NCBI RefSeq assembly: GCF_012979235.1
Contig: NZ_JAATWC010000009.1
Location: forward strand, 1-64,000
Source of the DNA: Dissulfurirhabdus thermomarina
GTDB taxonomy: Bacteria > Desulfobacterota > Dissulfuribacteria > Dissulfuribacterales > Dissulfurirhabdaceae
DNA length: 64,000 bases
Direction: 5' to 3'
Below the pieces are notes generated by a model. It did no database searches, had not been told where the DNA came from, and saw only the letters and a list, made by a program, of their open reading frames with translations. The position numbers and the translations under genes were made by a program. Each line of letters opens with the position of its first letter. Within the stretch, counting starts at the first letter, position 1. Below are positions 15,192 to 23,125 of the stretch, one piece after another.

Positions 15192-16223
15192 ATGAAGGGG
15201 ATGCTCCCGGGCCGGTATTCCCGCCGGTGGGCCCGGCTCTCGGCCCTGCTCCTCCTGCTCTGGGCCGCGGGGGTGGGGGGGTACATGTGGATCGAGGGCT
15301 GGAGCTTCCGGGACGCCCTCTACATGACCACCATCTCCCTCACCACCGTGGGCTACGAGGAGGTGCACCCCCTCTCCCCCGAGGGCCGGAGCTTCACCGT
15401 CGGACTGCTGCTCGTGGGGGTGGGCTTCTTCTTCTATGCCCTCGGCTTGCTCAGCCAGGCCGTGCTCGAGGGGCACCTCAGGGGATTCTGGGAGCGACGA
15501 CGCATGGAAAAGGCCATCGACAAGCTCAACCACCACTTCATCATCTGCGGTTACGGCCGGATCGGCCGGACCATCCAGCGCACCATCTCCGAGCGGGGCA
15601 TCCCGGTGGTGGTGGTCGAGAACCAGCGGGAGGTCGTGGAGGAGCTTTCGGCGGCGGGGCTCCTCTACGTGGAGGGGGACGCCACCCAGGACGAGGTCTT
15701 GTTGACCGCCGGGGTGGAGCGGGCCCGGGGGGTCATCTGCGTCCTCCACTCGGACGCCGACAACGTCTACGTGACCCTCACCGCCCGGGCCATCAACCCC
15801 GGGCTCATGATCGTGGCCCGGGCCGACGATGCCAACGCCGAGAAGAAGATGATCCAGGCGGGGGCCGACCGGGTCATCTCCCCCTACGAGATCGGCGCGC
15901 GGCGGATGGCCCTGGCCGTCCTGCAGCCCACCGTCACCGAGTTCCTCGACCTGGCGGTCCACTCCACGGCACTCGACTTGAAGATCGAGCAGGTGGAGCT
16001 GGCCGAGGACAGCCCCCTGGTGGGGCGGAGCCTCGCCGAGGCCGCCATCCGGGAGGAGACCGGCGTGACCGTCCTGGCGGTGCAGCAGCTGGAGAACCAC
16101 ATGTTCCTGGGGCCGCCGCCGTCCTACGTCCTGCGCGGCGGCGATATCCTGGTGGTCATGGGGGACGGGCGGGGGCTGGCGGCCTTCCGGGACCTGGCCT
16201 CGGCGGGGACAAGGGAGGCTTGA
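15192..16223 (+). CDS. two-helix potassium channel with RCK (TrkA-N/TrkA-C) domains
   Basis: A 343-residue MthK-type K+ channel subunit. Two membrane helices (about residues 15-33 and 66-90) flank a pore loop with the selectivity filter Thr51-Thr52-Val53-Gly54-Tyr55. A Rossmann RCK-N domain starts at FIICGYGRIGRT (about 116-127), and a TrkA-C-like domain ends the protein (DSPLVGRSL ... GGDILVVMGDG). It should sit in the inner membrane and be gated by a cytoplasmic ligand such as Ca2+ or a nucleotide. It follows pgi by 3 bases and probably shares its transcript. Confidence 0.92.
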   Translation: MKGMLPGRYSRRWARLSALLLLLWAAGVGGYMWIEGWSFRDALYMTTISLTTVGYEEVHPLSPEGRSFTVGLLLVGVGFFFYALGLLSQAVLEGHLRGFWERRRMEKAIDKLNHHFIICGYGRIGRTIQRTISERGIPVVVVENQREVVEELSAAGLLYVEGDATQDEVLLTAGVERARGVICVLHSDADNVYVTLTARAINPGLMIVARADDANAEKKMIQAGADRVISPYEIGARRMALAVLQPTVTEFLDLAVHSTALDLKIEQVELAEDSPLVGRSLAEAAIREETGVTVLAVQQLENHMFLGPPPSYVLRGGDILVVMGDGRGLAAFRDLASAGTREA

Positions 16224-16234
16224 TGCCTTATAAT
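16206..16234 (+). promoter_or_regulatory. promoter of the DUF2892 gene
   Basis: GGGACA (16206-16211), a 17-base spacer and a perfect TATAAT (16229-16234), lying across the end of the channel gene. The leader is about 60 bases and ends in AAGGAGG. Confidence 0.6.
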
Positions 16235-16301
16235 GAGGGGCGTCAAGGTCCGCCGCTGGGCGGGCCCGGAATCCACCGACCCACCGAGTAAGGAGGCACA
16301 C

Positions 16302-16535
16302 ATGTATCGCGCCAGAACCGACAGCTGGTACCTCGAACGCATCGTGTTCGTCATCGCCGGTGTGGTGGTGCTCGGGGGCACCATCCTCGGCATCGTGCAC
16401 CATCCCTACTGGTTCGCCCTTCCCATCCTGGCCGGCCTCAACATGTTGATCTTCGCCTTCACGGGGTTCTGCCCGGCGGCCATCGTCTTGTACAAGCTGG
16501 GCGCCAGGCCCATGTGCGGGCGGCCGGAGGCCTGA
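16302..16535 (+). CDS. small inner-membrane protein, DUF2892 family
   Basis: A 77-residue protein with two membrane helices (about residues 12-31 and 36-57). The motif GFCPAAIVLYKLGARP matches the DUF2892/YgaP-membrane family, which is often found next to rhodanese-type sulfur enzymes; here it stands alone with its own promoter and terminator. Its function is not known. AAGGAGG lies 7 bases before the ATG. Confidence 0.85.
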   Translation: MYRARTDSWYLERIVFVIAGVVVLGGTILGIVHHPYWFALPILAGLNMLIFAFTGFCPAAIVLYKLGARPMCGRPEA

Positions 16536-16541
16536 ACACCG

Positions 16542-16571
16542 CGGGCGGCCGAAAGGCCGCCCGTTTTCTTT
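16542..16571 (+). terminator. rho-independent terminator
   Basis: A 9-bp perfect stem CGGGCGGCC/GGCCGCCCG with a GAAA tetraloop (16542-16563) followed by TTTTCTTT. It ends the DUF2892 transcript 7 bases after the stop codon. Confidence 0.92.
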
Positions 16572-16597
16572 GGCAGCCCGCCGTTGCGTCCGGGGGG

Positions 16598-17185
16598 TCA
16601 CCGGGAGAAGAAGAGGGTGCGCCGCTCGGTGACCAGGACGTCCAGCCGCTGATCGTAGGGCCCCAGGGGGATCTGGTCCAGGACCTGGAAGTCGAACCCG
16701 AGCCCCACTCGGAGGGCGCCGGGGGCCTCATGGGCCAGGAACCGGTCGTAGTAGCCGCCGCCGTAGCCGTAGCGCCCGCCCCGGAGGTCGAAGACGCTGC
16801 CCGGGACGAGGACCAGGTCGATGTCCGAGGGGGCCACCGGGGCGGCCCTTTCCGGGTCGGGTTCCGGGATGCCGTAGAGGCCCGGGACGAGGTCGTCCAT
16901 CCCGGTGACCCGGTAGGGGACGAGGCGCCGGTGGAGCGGATCGGTCTTGGGGACGGCCAGGGGCAGTCCGCGGGCGAGGCGGGTCCGGATGTGCCGGCGG
17001 GTGTCCACCTCGCTTCGAAAGGAGACGAAGGCCATGGGGAGGGCGGCCGACCGGTAGGCCGGAAGCTCTTCCAGCCGTTCGGTGATCCGCGCACTCCAGT
17101 CGTCCCGGAGTTCCGGGGCGATGTCATCCCGCCGGGCCAGCATCTGGCGCCGGAGGGTCTCGGTGTCGTCGGCCGCGGGCTTCAT
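16598..17185 (-). CDS. ygfA: 5-formyltetrahydrofolate cyclo-ligase
   Basis: A 195-residue enzyme that converts 5-formyl-THF to 5,10-methenyl-THF using ATP. The N-terminal RRQMLARRDDI, and the C-terminal signature RYGYGGGYYDRFL, with the glycine-rich loop and basic residues that bind ATP and substrate, place it in the family. VLVPGSVFD precedes it. Length matches the family. No clear ribosome site precedes the ATG at 17185; repeat copy B starts 26 bases upstream. Confidence 0.93.
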   Translation of the reverse strand: MKPAADDTETLRRQMLARRDDIAPELRDDWSARITERLEELPAYRSAALPMAFVSFRSEVDTRRHIRTRLARGLPLAVPKTDPLHRRLVPYRVTGMDDLVPGLYGIPEPDPERAAPVAPSDIDLVLVPGSVFDLRGGRYGYGGGYYDRFLAHEAPGALRVGLGFDFQVLDQIPLGPYDQRLDVLVTERRTLFFSR

Positions 17186-17211
17186 GGATTCGATGTGCGG
17201 GCGTCACGGGT

Positions 17212-17367
17212 GATGACGTCGCGAAAATGCACGGGCTGCTGCGGTGCTTCGGATGCTCTCGTCATTGCGGCGGAGCTCAGCTACGCCTCATTCCTCGACA
17301 TCCTCGCGCCTCGCGTTTGGCGATTTTGGCTCATCCATCCCCCCAGGGGCCTTTTTACGAGGCCATC
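17212..17367 (-). repeat. dispersed inverted-repeat element, copy B
   Basis: A 156-base copy on the minus strand. Read on the plus strand it starts GATGACGTCGCGAAAATGC, carries CTTCGGATGCTCTCGTCATT and TCGACATCCTCGCGCC, and ends CCTTTTTACGAGGCCATC. The gene-free stretch 17186-17522 contains this copy plus a 7-bp GC hairpin at 17491-17507 and nothing else that I can support. Confidence 0.8.
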
Positions 17368-17522
17368 AGGGGTTGCAGGTGGAACGGCCCCGCCGAAACG
17401 CCGGGTGCAAGAGCGGAAGCTTCGAGGGCCGGTGGGCCGCTTGCGGCCCGGGAGCCCGACCGCGCCCCTTCCCTGGAACCTTCCTACCACGCCCCCCGGC
17501 GGGGGGCAAGACGGCAGCCGGA

Positions 17523-18035
17523 TCAGGGCCCGGCGGGCGGGGCGGGAGCGGGGGCGGAGTGGAAGACGCGGATGCAGGAGGCGTTGCGGCAGGCGGGGTT
17601 GCGCCAAACAGGGCGGCAGGCGGCGTCGCGGAAGGTCTGGACGCGCCCGGATTCGGGGAACCTCACCTCGCGGGCCAGGAGGGCCAGCTCACCGTTGACG
17701 TCGTAGAACTTGGACCCCACCACGGTGACCTTTTCGTCCTGCTGGAGGGTGAAGCCGATGCGCCGCAGGAACCACCGCGGCGCGGTGAGGACCCGGTAGG
17801 TGTGGCCCCCCGCCCGGAGCAGGAAGACGTGCATGCCCCTGCGGAAGGCGGCGGGGGGGAAGGCCGCCACCGTGCCGGTGAGGACGATCTCGGTGTTCTC
17901 GTCGTAGACCGTCTCGTCGGCCCCCGGGGCCTGGGCGGCGCAGAGGAAGACCAGGGCGGCGGCCAGGGCGGCCCCCCAGCCGCAGGGCCGGTGTCCGAAG
18001 GGTCTCGCTGGCTTCTGGATATCTCGATGCTTCAT
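17523..18035 (-). CDS. exported OB-fold-like protein of unknown function
   Basis: A 170-residue protein. Residues of about 15-38 form a signal peptide (GWGAALAAALVFLCAAQAPGA). The mature part has a small beta domain, VLTGTVAAF ... HVFLLRAGGHTYRVLTAPRWFLRRIGF ... KVTVVGSKFYDVNGELALLAREV, ending FRDAACRPVW. This layout recurs in exported OB-fold-like proteins of unknown role. The tail has three cysteines. The ATG at 18035 has only a weak AAAAGG next to it; a candidate TTGCGG-17-CACAAT promoter lies upstream at about 18071-18099. Confidence 0.6.
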   Translation of the reverse strand: MKHRDIQKPARPFGHRPCGWGAALAAALVFLCAAQAPGADETVYDENTEIVLTGTVAAFPPAAFRRGMHVFLLRAGGHTYRVLTAPRWFLRRIGFTLQQDEKVTVVGSKFYDVNGELALLAREVRFPESGRVQTFRDAACRPVWRNPACRNASCIRVFHSAPAPAPPAGP

Positions 18036-18257
18036 ACCTTTTGGATACGACACGCAATGATTGTGCCGGACGTATCGGCCGGCCGCAAGCTCCGGCCGCC
18101 CGCCGGGCCTCCGGGGTGCACGCAAATCTTGCGTTCGGCGTGCAGTTCTTGCATGTGCCTGCCACGCGGGGGGCGCCTGCCGAGGCCGGGGTTCCGCCCG
18201 GTCGGGGCCTGTCCGGCCGGGTGCGAGGGTGCCGGGGGAAGAGGCCCGTTCGGGTAC

Positions 18258-18317
18258 ACTGCGGTGGCGGGCACGTCCGAAGCGTTGCGGCACAGCGGCG
18301 GTTTCGGCGGCGCCATC
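18258..18317 (+). repeat. degenerate right end of the dispersed element (copy F)
   Basis: ACGTCCGAAGCG (18273-18284) and GGCGGCGCCATC (ending 18317) match the last third of the family in the same order and spacing, but the middle has diverged and no left half is seen. It probably represents an old, decayed copy. Confidence 0.4.
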
Positions 18318-18357
18318 AAAAAATGAAGGCCTTCCGTCGGATGACGTGAAGGCCTTC
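18317..18357 (-). terminator. terminator of the NtrC-type regulator gene
   Basis: On the minus strand GAAGGCCTTC is repeated as an inverted pair (18325-18334 and 18348-18357) around a 13-base loop, followed by ATTTTTTG. The rest of the gene-free interval 18036-18446 holds a decayed repeat (18258-18317) and overlapping short inverted repeats at 18117-18144. Confidence 0.75.
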
Positions 18358-18446
18358 GGGGAGAGGAGGGTTGGGAGGGATTGGGTTGCTCGTGCCCCAG
18401 AACAAAAGCAAGCGGCATGCCATCCATGATGCCCTCGCCGAAAGGG

Positions 18447-19841
18447 TCATCCCGCGGGTGTCTCATCCGCGGGGCGGTCCTGTCCCCGCCGGCCCGAAAG
18501 GCCGTAGGCCTTCAGCTTGTACTGGAGGGTCCGGAGGGAGATGCCCAGCAGTTCCGCCGCCTTGCGGCGGTGCCCCCCCGTCTGGCGCAGGGCCTCCTCG
18601 ATGGCCTCCCGCTCCCGCTCCTGGAGGGTCTTCACCGGGCCCGTCTCGGGCCCGGAAGGGGCGGACCCCGGCGGCGGTGCGCCGCCGGGGGGCGAGAGCA
18701 TCAGGCGGCCCTCCCGGCTCAGGATGATGGCCCGCTCGAGGTAGTTGTAGAGCTCCCGGATGTTGCCGGGCCAGGGGTAGTCCGCCAGCCTCTCGTAGTC
18801 CGCCCCTTCCGGCGGGCGCACCTTCTTGCCCACCCGGGCCGCGATGGTTTCCACGAGGTGGGCGGCGATCCGGGGCAGGGCGTCCCGCCGGGCCCGGAGG
18901 GGCGGCAGGGTGACGGGGAAGACGTTGAGCCGGTAGTAGAGGTCTTCCCGGAAGCGCCTTTCGGTGGTGGCCCGGGCGAGGTCCTGGTTGGTGGCGGCCA
19001 CGAGGCGGGCGTCGGTGATCAGGGTCGACGTCCCGCCCACCCGCTCGAAGGCCCGGTCCTGCACCACCCGGAGGAGCTTGCCCTGGGCGGGGAGTGGCAG
19101 CTCCCCGATCTCGTCCAGGAAGAGCGTGCCCCCCTGGGCCAGCTCGAACTTGCCCCGTCGGGTCTTGACCGCCCCGGTGAAGGCCCCGCGCTCGTGGCCG
19201 AAGAGCTCGGACTCGATGAGGGTCTCGGGGATGGCGGCGCAGTTGATCTCCACGAAGGGCCCGTCCTTGCCGCTCAGGTGGTGGATGGCCCGCGCCACGA
19301 GGCTCTTTCCCGTGCCGCTCTCCCCGAGGAGGAGCACGGTGGCCTCGGTGCCCGCCACCTCTCGGATCTCCCGTTCCACCTCGGGCATGCCGGCGAAGAG
19401 GATCTCCGGCGGCGGGAGCCCCTCTGCGAGTTTCCCCCGGAGGACGTCGCTGGCGGCCACGAGGGCCTGGCGCTCCAGGGCCCGGCGAACGGCGAGCCGG
19501 AGTTCCTCCGGTTCCTTGAGCGGCTTGACGAGGTAGTCCAGGGCCCCGTCCTTCATGGCCTGGACGGCGGTCTCCACGGTGGCGTAGGCGGTGAGCAGGA
19601 TGAAGTCCACCTCGGGCCGCTCCGAGCGCACCTGCCGGAGGAGTTCGAGCCCGGAGATGTCGGGCATCTTGAGGTCGGTGAGCACCAGGTTGGGCGAGAA
19701 CGCCCCCACCCGTTCCAGGGCCTCGCGGCCGCTGTGGGCGGTCTCCACCTGGTAGCCCGCGTCCTGGAGGATGCGGGAGAGGAGGGTGGCCAGGGGCCTT
19801 TCGTCGTCGACGACGAGGATCCTGAAGGTTCCGGGTTCCAT
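18447..19841 (-). CDS. sigma-54-dependent response regulator, NtrC family
   Basis: A 464-residue regulator. A receiver domain (about residues 6-120) has the acidic pair VVDDE, the phosphorylation Asp in LVLTDLKMP and the later Lys in LVKPL. The AAA+ domain (about 140-375) has Walker A GESGTGKS, the sigma-54 contact loop GAFTGA and Walker B GGTLFLDEIGELP. A Fis-type helix-turn-helix ends it (RRKAAELLGISLRTLQYKLKAYGL). When phosphorylated it should open sigma-54 promoters. The partner kinase is not in the window. The ATG at 19841 places MEPGTFRILVVDD at the usual start; a GTG at 19874 is the alternative. Confidence 0.92.
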   Translation of the reverse strand: MEPGTFRILVVDDERPLATLLSRILQDAGYQVETAHSGREALERVGAFSPNLVLTDLKMPDISGLELLRQVRSERPEVDFILLTAYATVETAVQAMKDGALDYLVKPLKEPEELRLAVRRALERQALVAASDVLRGKLAEGLPPPEILFAGMPEVEREIREVAGTEATVLLLGESGTGKSLVARAIHHLSGKDGPFVEINCAAIPETLIESELFGHERGAFTGAVKTRRGKFELAQGGTLFLDEIGELPLPAQGKLLRVVQDRAFERVGGTSTLITDARLVAATNQDLARATTERRFREDLYYRLNVFPVTLPPLRARRDALPRIAAHLVETIAARVGKKVRPPEGADYERLADYPWPGNIRELYNYLERAIILSREGRLMLSPPGGAPPPGSAPSGPETGPVKTLQEREREAIEEALRQTGGHRRKAAELLGISLRTLQYKLKAYGLSGRRGQDRPADETPAG

Positions 19842-20003
19842 GGAGTCGGGGCCGGCGACCCGTCGGCCGGGCACCGGATACAGCTACTATAAGAAAAGGG
19901 ACCCGGCGGCGCCACCCCGCCGCCGCCCGGCTGTTTGCCCGGCCGCCGAAGTACGGTAAAGTCGGGGCGCGGGACCGCCTCGTCCCGGCGGACCAGGCCC
20001 CTT

Positions 20004-21011
20004 ATGGATTGTCTCTTCCTCGTCAACCCCACCTCCGGCAACGGCGCCGGCCGGCGCCTGGCCGCCCGGCTCGAGGCGGCCTCCCCGCCGGACGTGGGCG
20101 TCCAGGTCGTCTTCACGGACCCGGGCCGGCTCGAACGCCAGGTGACCTCCCTGGCCCCGGGCCGGGACCTCGTCGTGGCGGCCGGGGGGGACGGGACGGC
20201 CACCCGGGTGGGCCGGGGGCTCCTGGAGCTGGCCGCGCCGCCCTCCCTGGCGGTGGTACCCCTCGGGACGGGCAACGACCTCGCGCGCAGCCTCGGGTGG
20301 CTCCGCGTGTGGCGGGCCGGGGGGCTGGAGGCCTTCTGGGCCGGGGTGGCCGCCGGCCGGGTGGCGGCCCTGGACGTATGGCAATTCGGCGCCGGCCGGC
20401 CCTTCCTGTGCTACGCCAGCTTCGGACTGGACGCCCGGGTGGTGGAGGGCTTCAGCCGGGGCCGCGGGTCCGGGCCCCGCTGGCTCCACAACCTGCGGTA
20501 CCTGGCCCACGGGCTCCGGCAGGCGATGGCCTTCCCGGGACCCCGTTCCGCCCTGCGGCTCGAGCTCCGCGGTGCCGGCCGGCGGGAGGGCTCCCGGGTG
20601 ACGGCGGAACCGGCGGTGCTGTTGGCCGGCAACATCGACTCCTACGCGGGGGGCGCCAGGCTCGCCCGGGACGCCCACTGGGGCGACGGTCTCATCGAGA
20701 TCTACCTGTTCTCCACGGTGGCCGCCTACGTCCGCTTCGTCCTCGCCGCGCGGCTGCCCCGCTTCCGCGCGCCGGAATGCAGCTTCCGGGCCCGCGGGGT
20801 GGAGATCCGGGGCACCGGTCCCTTCCCCGTTCAGGTCGACGGGGAGTGGGCCGGCCGCCTCTACCCGGACGGCGCCTTCACCATCGAGCCCGTCAGGGCG
20901 CTCCCCGTCCTCGTCCCCCCGGCGGACTTCGCCGTCCGGGAGTTCACCGGGGTGCGCTGGACCGCCCCCGCCCCGGTCCATCCGCCGGTCCCCACCACCT
21001 TCGGGGAATGA
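20004..21011 (+). CDS. diacylglycerol/sphingosine kinase-like lipid kinase (YegS/DgkB type)
   Basis: A 335-residue protein with a DAGK catalytic domain: NPTSGNGAG at the start, the nucleotide loop AAGGDGTATRV near residues 57-67, and PLGTGNDLARSLG near 84-96. The C-terminal domain contains NIDSYAGGARLARDAHWGDGLIEI and VQVDGEW. Members phosphorylate diacylglycerol, phosphatidylglycerol or ceramide-like lipids at the membrane; which lipid is used here cannot be read. It is transcribed divergently from the NtrC-type regulator. Confidence 0.9.
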   Translation: MDCLFLVNPTSGNGAGRRLAARLEAASPPDVGVQVVFTDPGRLERQVTSLAPGRDLVVAAGGDGTATRVGRGLLELAAPPSLAVVPLGTGNDLARSLGWLRVWRAGGLEAFWAGVAAGRVAALDVWQFGAGRPFLCYASFGLDARVVEGFSRGRGSGPRWLHNLRYLAHGLRQAMAFPGPRSALRLELRGAGRREGSRVTAEPAVLLAGNIDSYAGGARLARDAHWGDGLIEIYLFSTVAAYVRFVLAARLPRFRAPECSFRARGVEIRGTGPFPVQVDGEWAGRLYPDGAFTIEPVRALPVLVPPADFAVREFTGVRWTAPAPVHPPVPTTFGE

Positions 21012-21024
21012 GGGATGGATCGGC

Positions 21025-21054
21025 TTGACAGGAGCGAGTTCTCCGTTTTATCTA
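21025..21054 (+). promoter_or_regulatory. promoter of tRNA-Ala
   Basis: TTGACA (21025-21030) with TATCTA 18 bases later (21049-21054). The short leader before the tRNA carries a 6-bp hairpin, CCGGGC GAA GCCCGG (21063-21077). Confidence 0.6.
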
Positions 21055-21096
21055 GGATTCTTCCGGGCGAAGCCCGGTGTGGAACCGACGGATCAT

Positions 21097-21172
21097 GGGG
21101 GTGTAGCTCAGCTGGGAGAGCGCCACGTTCGCAACGTGGAAGTCAGGGGTTCGAATCCCCTCATCTCCACCA
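21097..21172 (+). tRNA. tRNA-Ala (anticodon CGC)
   Basis: A 76-base cloverleaf with encoded CCA. The anticodon stem CCACG/CGTGG holds loop TTCGCAA with anticodon CGC, which reads GCG. The acceptor stem has the G3-U70 wobble pair that identifies alanine tRNAs. The T arm is GGGGTTCGAATCCCC. Confidence 0.95.
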
Positions 21173-21180
21173 GATTTCCG

Positions 21181-21218
21181 GGAAAGGGCGAGGCCTCGAG
21201 CCTGGCCCTTTCCTTTTG
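21181..21218 (+). terminator. terminator after tRNA-Ala
   Basis: GGAAAGGGC (21181-21189) pairs with GCCCTTTCC (21205-21213) and is followed by TTTTG. It ends the tRNA-Ala transcript 8 bases past the CCA. Confidence 0.85.
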
Positions 21219-21376
21219 CGTTCGTGCCGGGATGACGGCGAAGCGGCCGCCGGCCGCGTGCCTTTCCTCCCGGCGTTCCGATTTGGCGCGGCCGGAACCC
21301 ATCGCGCCGGGCACGGGGAGCTCTGGGCCCGCCCCCGGGGCTGGAACTGCATGCGACTTGAAGGAGGTCCGCCGAG

Positions 21377-21562
21377 ATGAAAGATTCCACCTACGTCCGC
21401 GAGGAATGCCTTCGGCAGACGGTCGAGATCGCCAAGGCCTACGCCCAGTCCGGGGAGAACAAGCACGGGCCCATGACGGAGTTCCTCGACGCCGTCTACC
21501 GGAAGCTCATCGAGCTGCGGGAGGACCTGGACCGGGAGACGCCGGGGCCTGACCGGGCCTGA
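21377..21562 (+). CDS. small conserved-looking hypothetical protein
   Basis: A 61-residue mostly helical, acidic protein (MKDSTYVREECLRQTVEIAK ...). AAGGAGGT at 21361-21368 stands 8 bases before the ATG, a strong reason to believe it is translated. I recognise no domain. It lies 53 bases upstream of the DUF1178 gene in the same direction and may be co-transcribed with it. Confidence 0.65.
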   Translation: MKDSTYVREECLRQTVEIAKAYAQSGENKHGPMTEFLDAVYRKLIELREDLDRETPGPDRA

Positions 21563-21615
21563 CCGGGCCGCCGGTTTGCGGCCTTTCGGCCGAGCTGGTA
21601 TCCATTGAAGGAGCC

Positions 21616-22032
21616 ATGATCGCCTTCGACCTTCGGTGCGACAACGACCACGTCTTCGAGGCGTGGTTCAAGGACGGCGCCGCCTACGAGGCCCAGCAGG
21701 AGGAAGGGCGCCTCTGCTGTCCCGTCTGCGGCAGCTGTTCCGTCCGCAAGGCCCCGTCCGCCGTGGCCGTCCGCACGGGGCCGCCCCGGGACGGCCCGGA
21801 CCCGCGCCATGCCCTGGCCGTCCTCGTCCACCGGGTGGCCAAGGCCATCCGGGAGACCACCGAGGACGTCGGCCACCGGTTCGCCGAGGAGGCCTTGAAG
21901 ATGCACTACGGCGCGTCCGAGCCGCGGAACATCCGGGGAGTGGCCACCGCCGAGGAGGAAGAGATGCTGCGCCGGGAAGAGGTCCCGTTCTTCAAGTTCC
22001 CGCTCCCTGACGAGGAGAAGGGAAGCCACTGA
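21616..22032 (+). CDS. DUF1178 family zinc-binding protein
   Basis: A 138-residue protein that opens MIAFDLRCDNDHVFEAWF, has a cysteine pair CPVCGS near residues 36-41, and carries the family end motif TEDVGHRFAEEALKMHYG followed by RNIRGVAT. These are DUF1178 signatures; the first Cys of the N-terminal region and the CxxC pair could bind zinc. No function is established. The FKBP gene follows 2 bases after the stop. Confidence 0.88.
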   Translation: MIAFDLRCDNDHVFEAWFKDGAAYEAQQEEGRLCCPVCGSCSVRKAPSAVAVRTGPPRDGPDPRHALAVLVHRVAKAIRETTEDVGHRFAEEALKMHYGASEPRNIRGVATAEEEEMLRREEVPFFKFPLPDEEKGSH

Positions 22033-22034
22033 AG

Positions 22035-22520
22035 GTGCCGGACGCCGGGGCGGAGCGCAAGGTGGTGGAGCCGGGCCTCCTGGTGGTGGTGGAGTACGAG
22101 GTGCGCCTTGCCTCCGGGAGGGTCGTGGACTCGTCCGAGAAGTCCGGGGGGGCCGCGGCCTTCGTCTGCGGCGCCGGCGACTTTCCCCGTCCCGTGGAGG
22201 AGGGGATCGTGGGGCTCTCGGTGGGCGATCGCAAGGTCATCGTGGTCCCGCCGGCCTTCGGCTACGGCGCCTACGATCCCCGGCGGGTGGTGCTGGTGGC
22301 CAGCGAGCGCATGGCCGGGGAGGTGGAGGCCGGGAAGGTGGTCAAGGCCCCGGACGAGTTCGGCATCCGCCGGCCGGCCCTGGTGCGGGCCGTCTGGGAG
22401 GGGGTCGTCCTCGTGGACTTCAACCATCCCCTGGCGGGCAAGGACCTCCACTTCGAGGTGGTGGTCCGGGACGTCCGGCCGGCCGGGGAGGCGCCGGCGG
22501 CGGCTCCGGCGGCTTCTTGA
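22035..22520 (+). CDS. FKBP-type peptidyl-prolyl isomerase, SlyD-like
   Basis: A 161-residue prolyl isomerase or chaperone. LLVVVEYEVRLASGRVVDSS, the loop PRPVEEGIVGLSVGDRK, VVPPAFGYG, the insert-in-flap region and a final NHPLAGKDLHFEVVVRDV fit the SlyD subgroup, in which the flap domain binds unfolded protein. The His-rich metal tail of E. coli SlyD is absent. The start is GTG at 22035. Its stop codon TGA forms part of the -35 box of the next promoter. Confidence 0.9.
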   Translation: MPDAGAERKVVEPGLLVVVEYEVRLASGRVVDSSEKSGGAAAFVCGAGDFPRPVEEGIVGLSVGDRKVIVVPPAFGYGAYDPRRVVLVASERMAGEVEAGKVVKAPDEFGIRRPALVRAVWEGVVLVDFNHPLAGKDLHFEVVVRDVRPAGEAPAAAPAAS

Positions 22521-22545
22521 CATTCCGGCCGAATGCCGGTAATAG
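22517..22545 (+). promoter_or_regulatory. promoter of tRNA-Met
   Basis: TTGACA (22517-22522), 17 bases, TAATAG (22540-22545), ending 13 bases before the tRNA. The spacer is a palindrome, CCGGC CGAAT GCCGG. The -35 box contains the stop codon of the FKBP gene. Confidence 0.65.
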
Positions 22546-22558
22546 GTGACGCCCACGT

Positions 22559-22635
22559 GGCGGTGTAGCTCAGTTGGTTAGAGCATGCGGCTCATATCCG
22601 CAGCGTCCGGGGTTCAAGTCCCTGCACCGCCACCA
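22559..22635 (+). tRNA. tRNA-Met (anticodon CAT)
   Basis: A 77-base cloverleaf with encoded CCA, acceptor GGCGGTG/CACCGCC and anticodon loop CTCATAT with CAT. The perfectly paired first base pair and the D arm AGCTCAGTTGGTTAGAGC fit elongator tRNA-Met; an initiator would have a mismatched first pair. An Ile tRNA with lysidine at position 34 also has CAT in DNA and cannot be fully excluded. Confidence 0.9.
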
Positions 22636-22675
22636 CTTTCCATCCCTGGTCTTCGGTCCTTGACGGACGCAATCC

Positions 22676-22833
22676 CGATGGCCACGCAAAAAGGCCTCTA
22701 TGTGGATGGCTCGGCAGAAATCGCCGGATGCAAGGCGCGAGGATGTCGGGGAATGAGGCGGAGTTGAGCTCCGCCGAAATGACGAGAACATCCGAAGCAC
22801 CGCAGCAGCCCGCGACTTTTTGCGGCGCCATCG
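22676..22833 (+). repeat. dispersed inverted-repeat element, copy C (best preserved)
   Basis: A 158-base copy. The left end CGATGGCCACGCAAAAAG and right end CTTTTTGCGGCGCCATCG are inverted repeats of each other (15 of 18 bases). Inside, GGATGT at 22741 pairs with ACATCC at 22788-22793, and GGCGGAG/CTCCGCC (22757-22775) forms the central hairpin. The element lies between tRNA-Met and the DUF2065 gene. Confidence 0.88.
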
Positions 22834-22851
22834 ATTCCGGCGGGTCCTTCC

Positions 22852-23052
22852 ATGAAGCTCCTCGTCTGTCTCCTCGGTCTCGTCCTGGTCGTGGAGGGAC
22901 TTCCCTACTTCGCCTTCCCGGAGAAGATGCAGGGGTGGCTCCGGCAGCTTTCGGAGATCCCGCCGGGCCACCTCCGGTGGATCGGCCTGGCCAGCACCCT
23001 CTTCGGGCTGGCCCTCTGCTACCTGGGAAGGCGAAGCGGCCTCCTCCCGTGA
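22852..23052 (+). CDS. DUF2065 (YjeT-like) small membrane protein
   Basis: A 66-residue protein with two hydrophobic segments (residues 3-22 and 43-59). LLVVEG-like start, YFAFPEKMQGWLRQL and the ending GLALCYL match the DUF2065 family of inner-membrane proteins with no assigned role. Repeat copy C ends 18 bases before the ATG, and no clear ribosome site is seen. Confidence 0.8.
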   Translation: MKLLVCLLGLVLVVEGLPYFAFPEKMQGWLRQLSEIPPGHLRWIGLASTLFGLALCYLGRRSGLLP

Positions 23053-23125
23053 TGGCGCTGCGACGGGGCCGCGCCGGCCGGCCCGCCCCGGTCTTTCCCC
23101 GAAGCCGGCGGATCCACGCCGTCCC

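Noticed and set aside
17491-17507. Terminator after the exported OB-like gene
   Set aside because: A 7-bp GC stem is present but there is no T run on either strand.
18032-18466. A 144-codon minus-strand open frame between the OB-like gene and the NtrC-type gene
   Set aside because: It crosses the terminator and the decayed repeat, and its sequence is Pro/Arg-rich with no recognisable domain.
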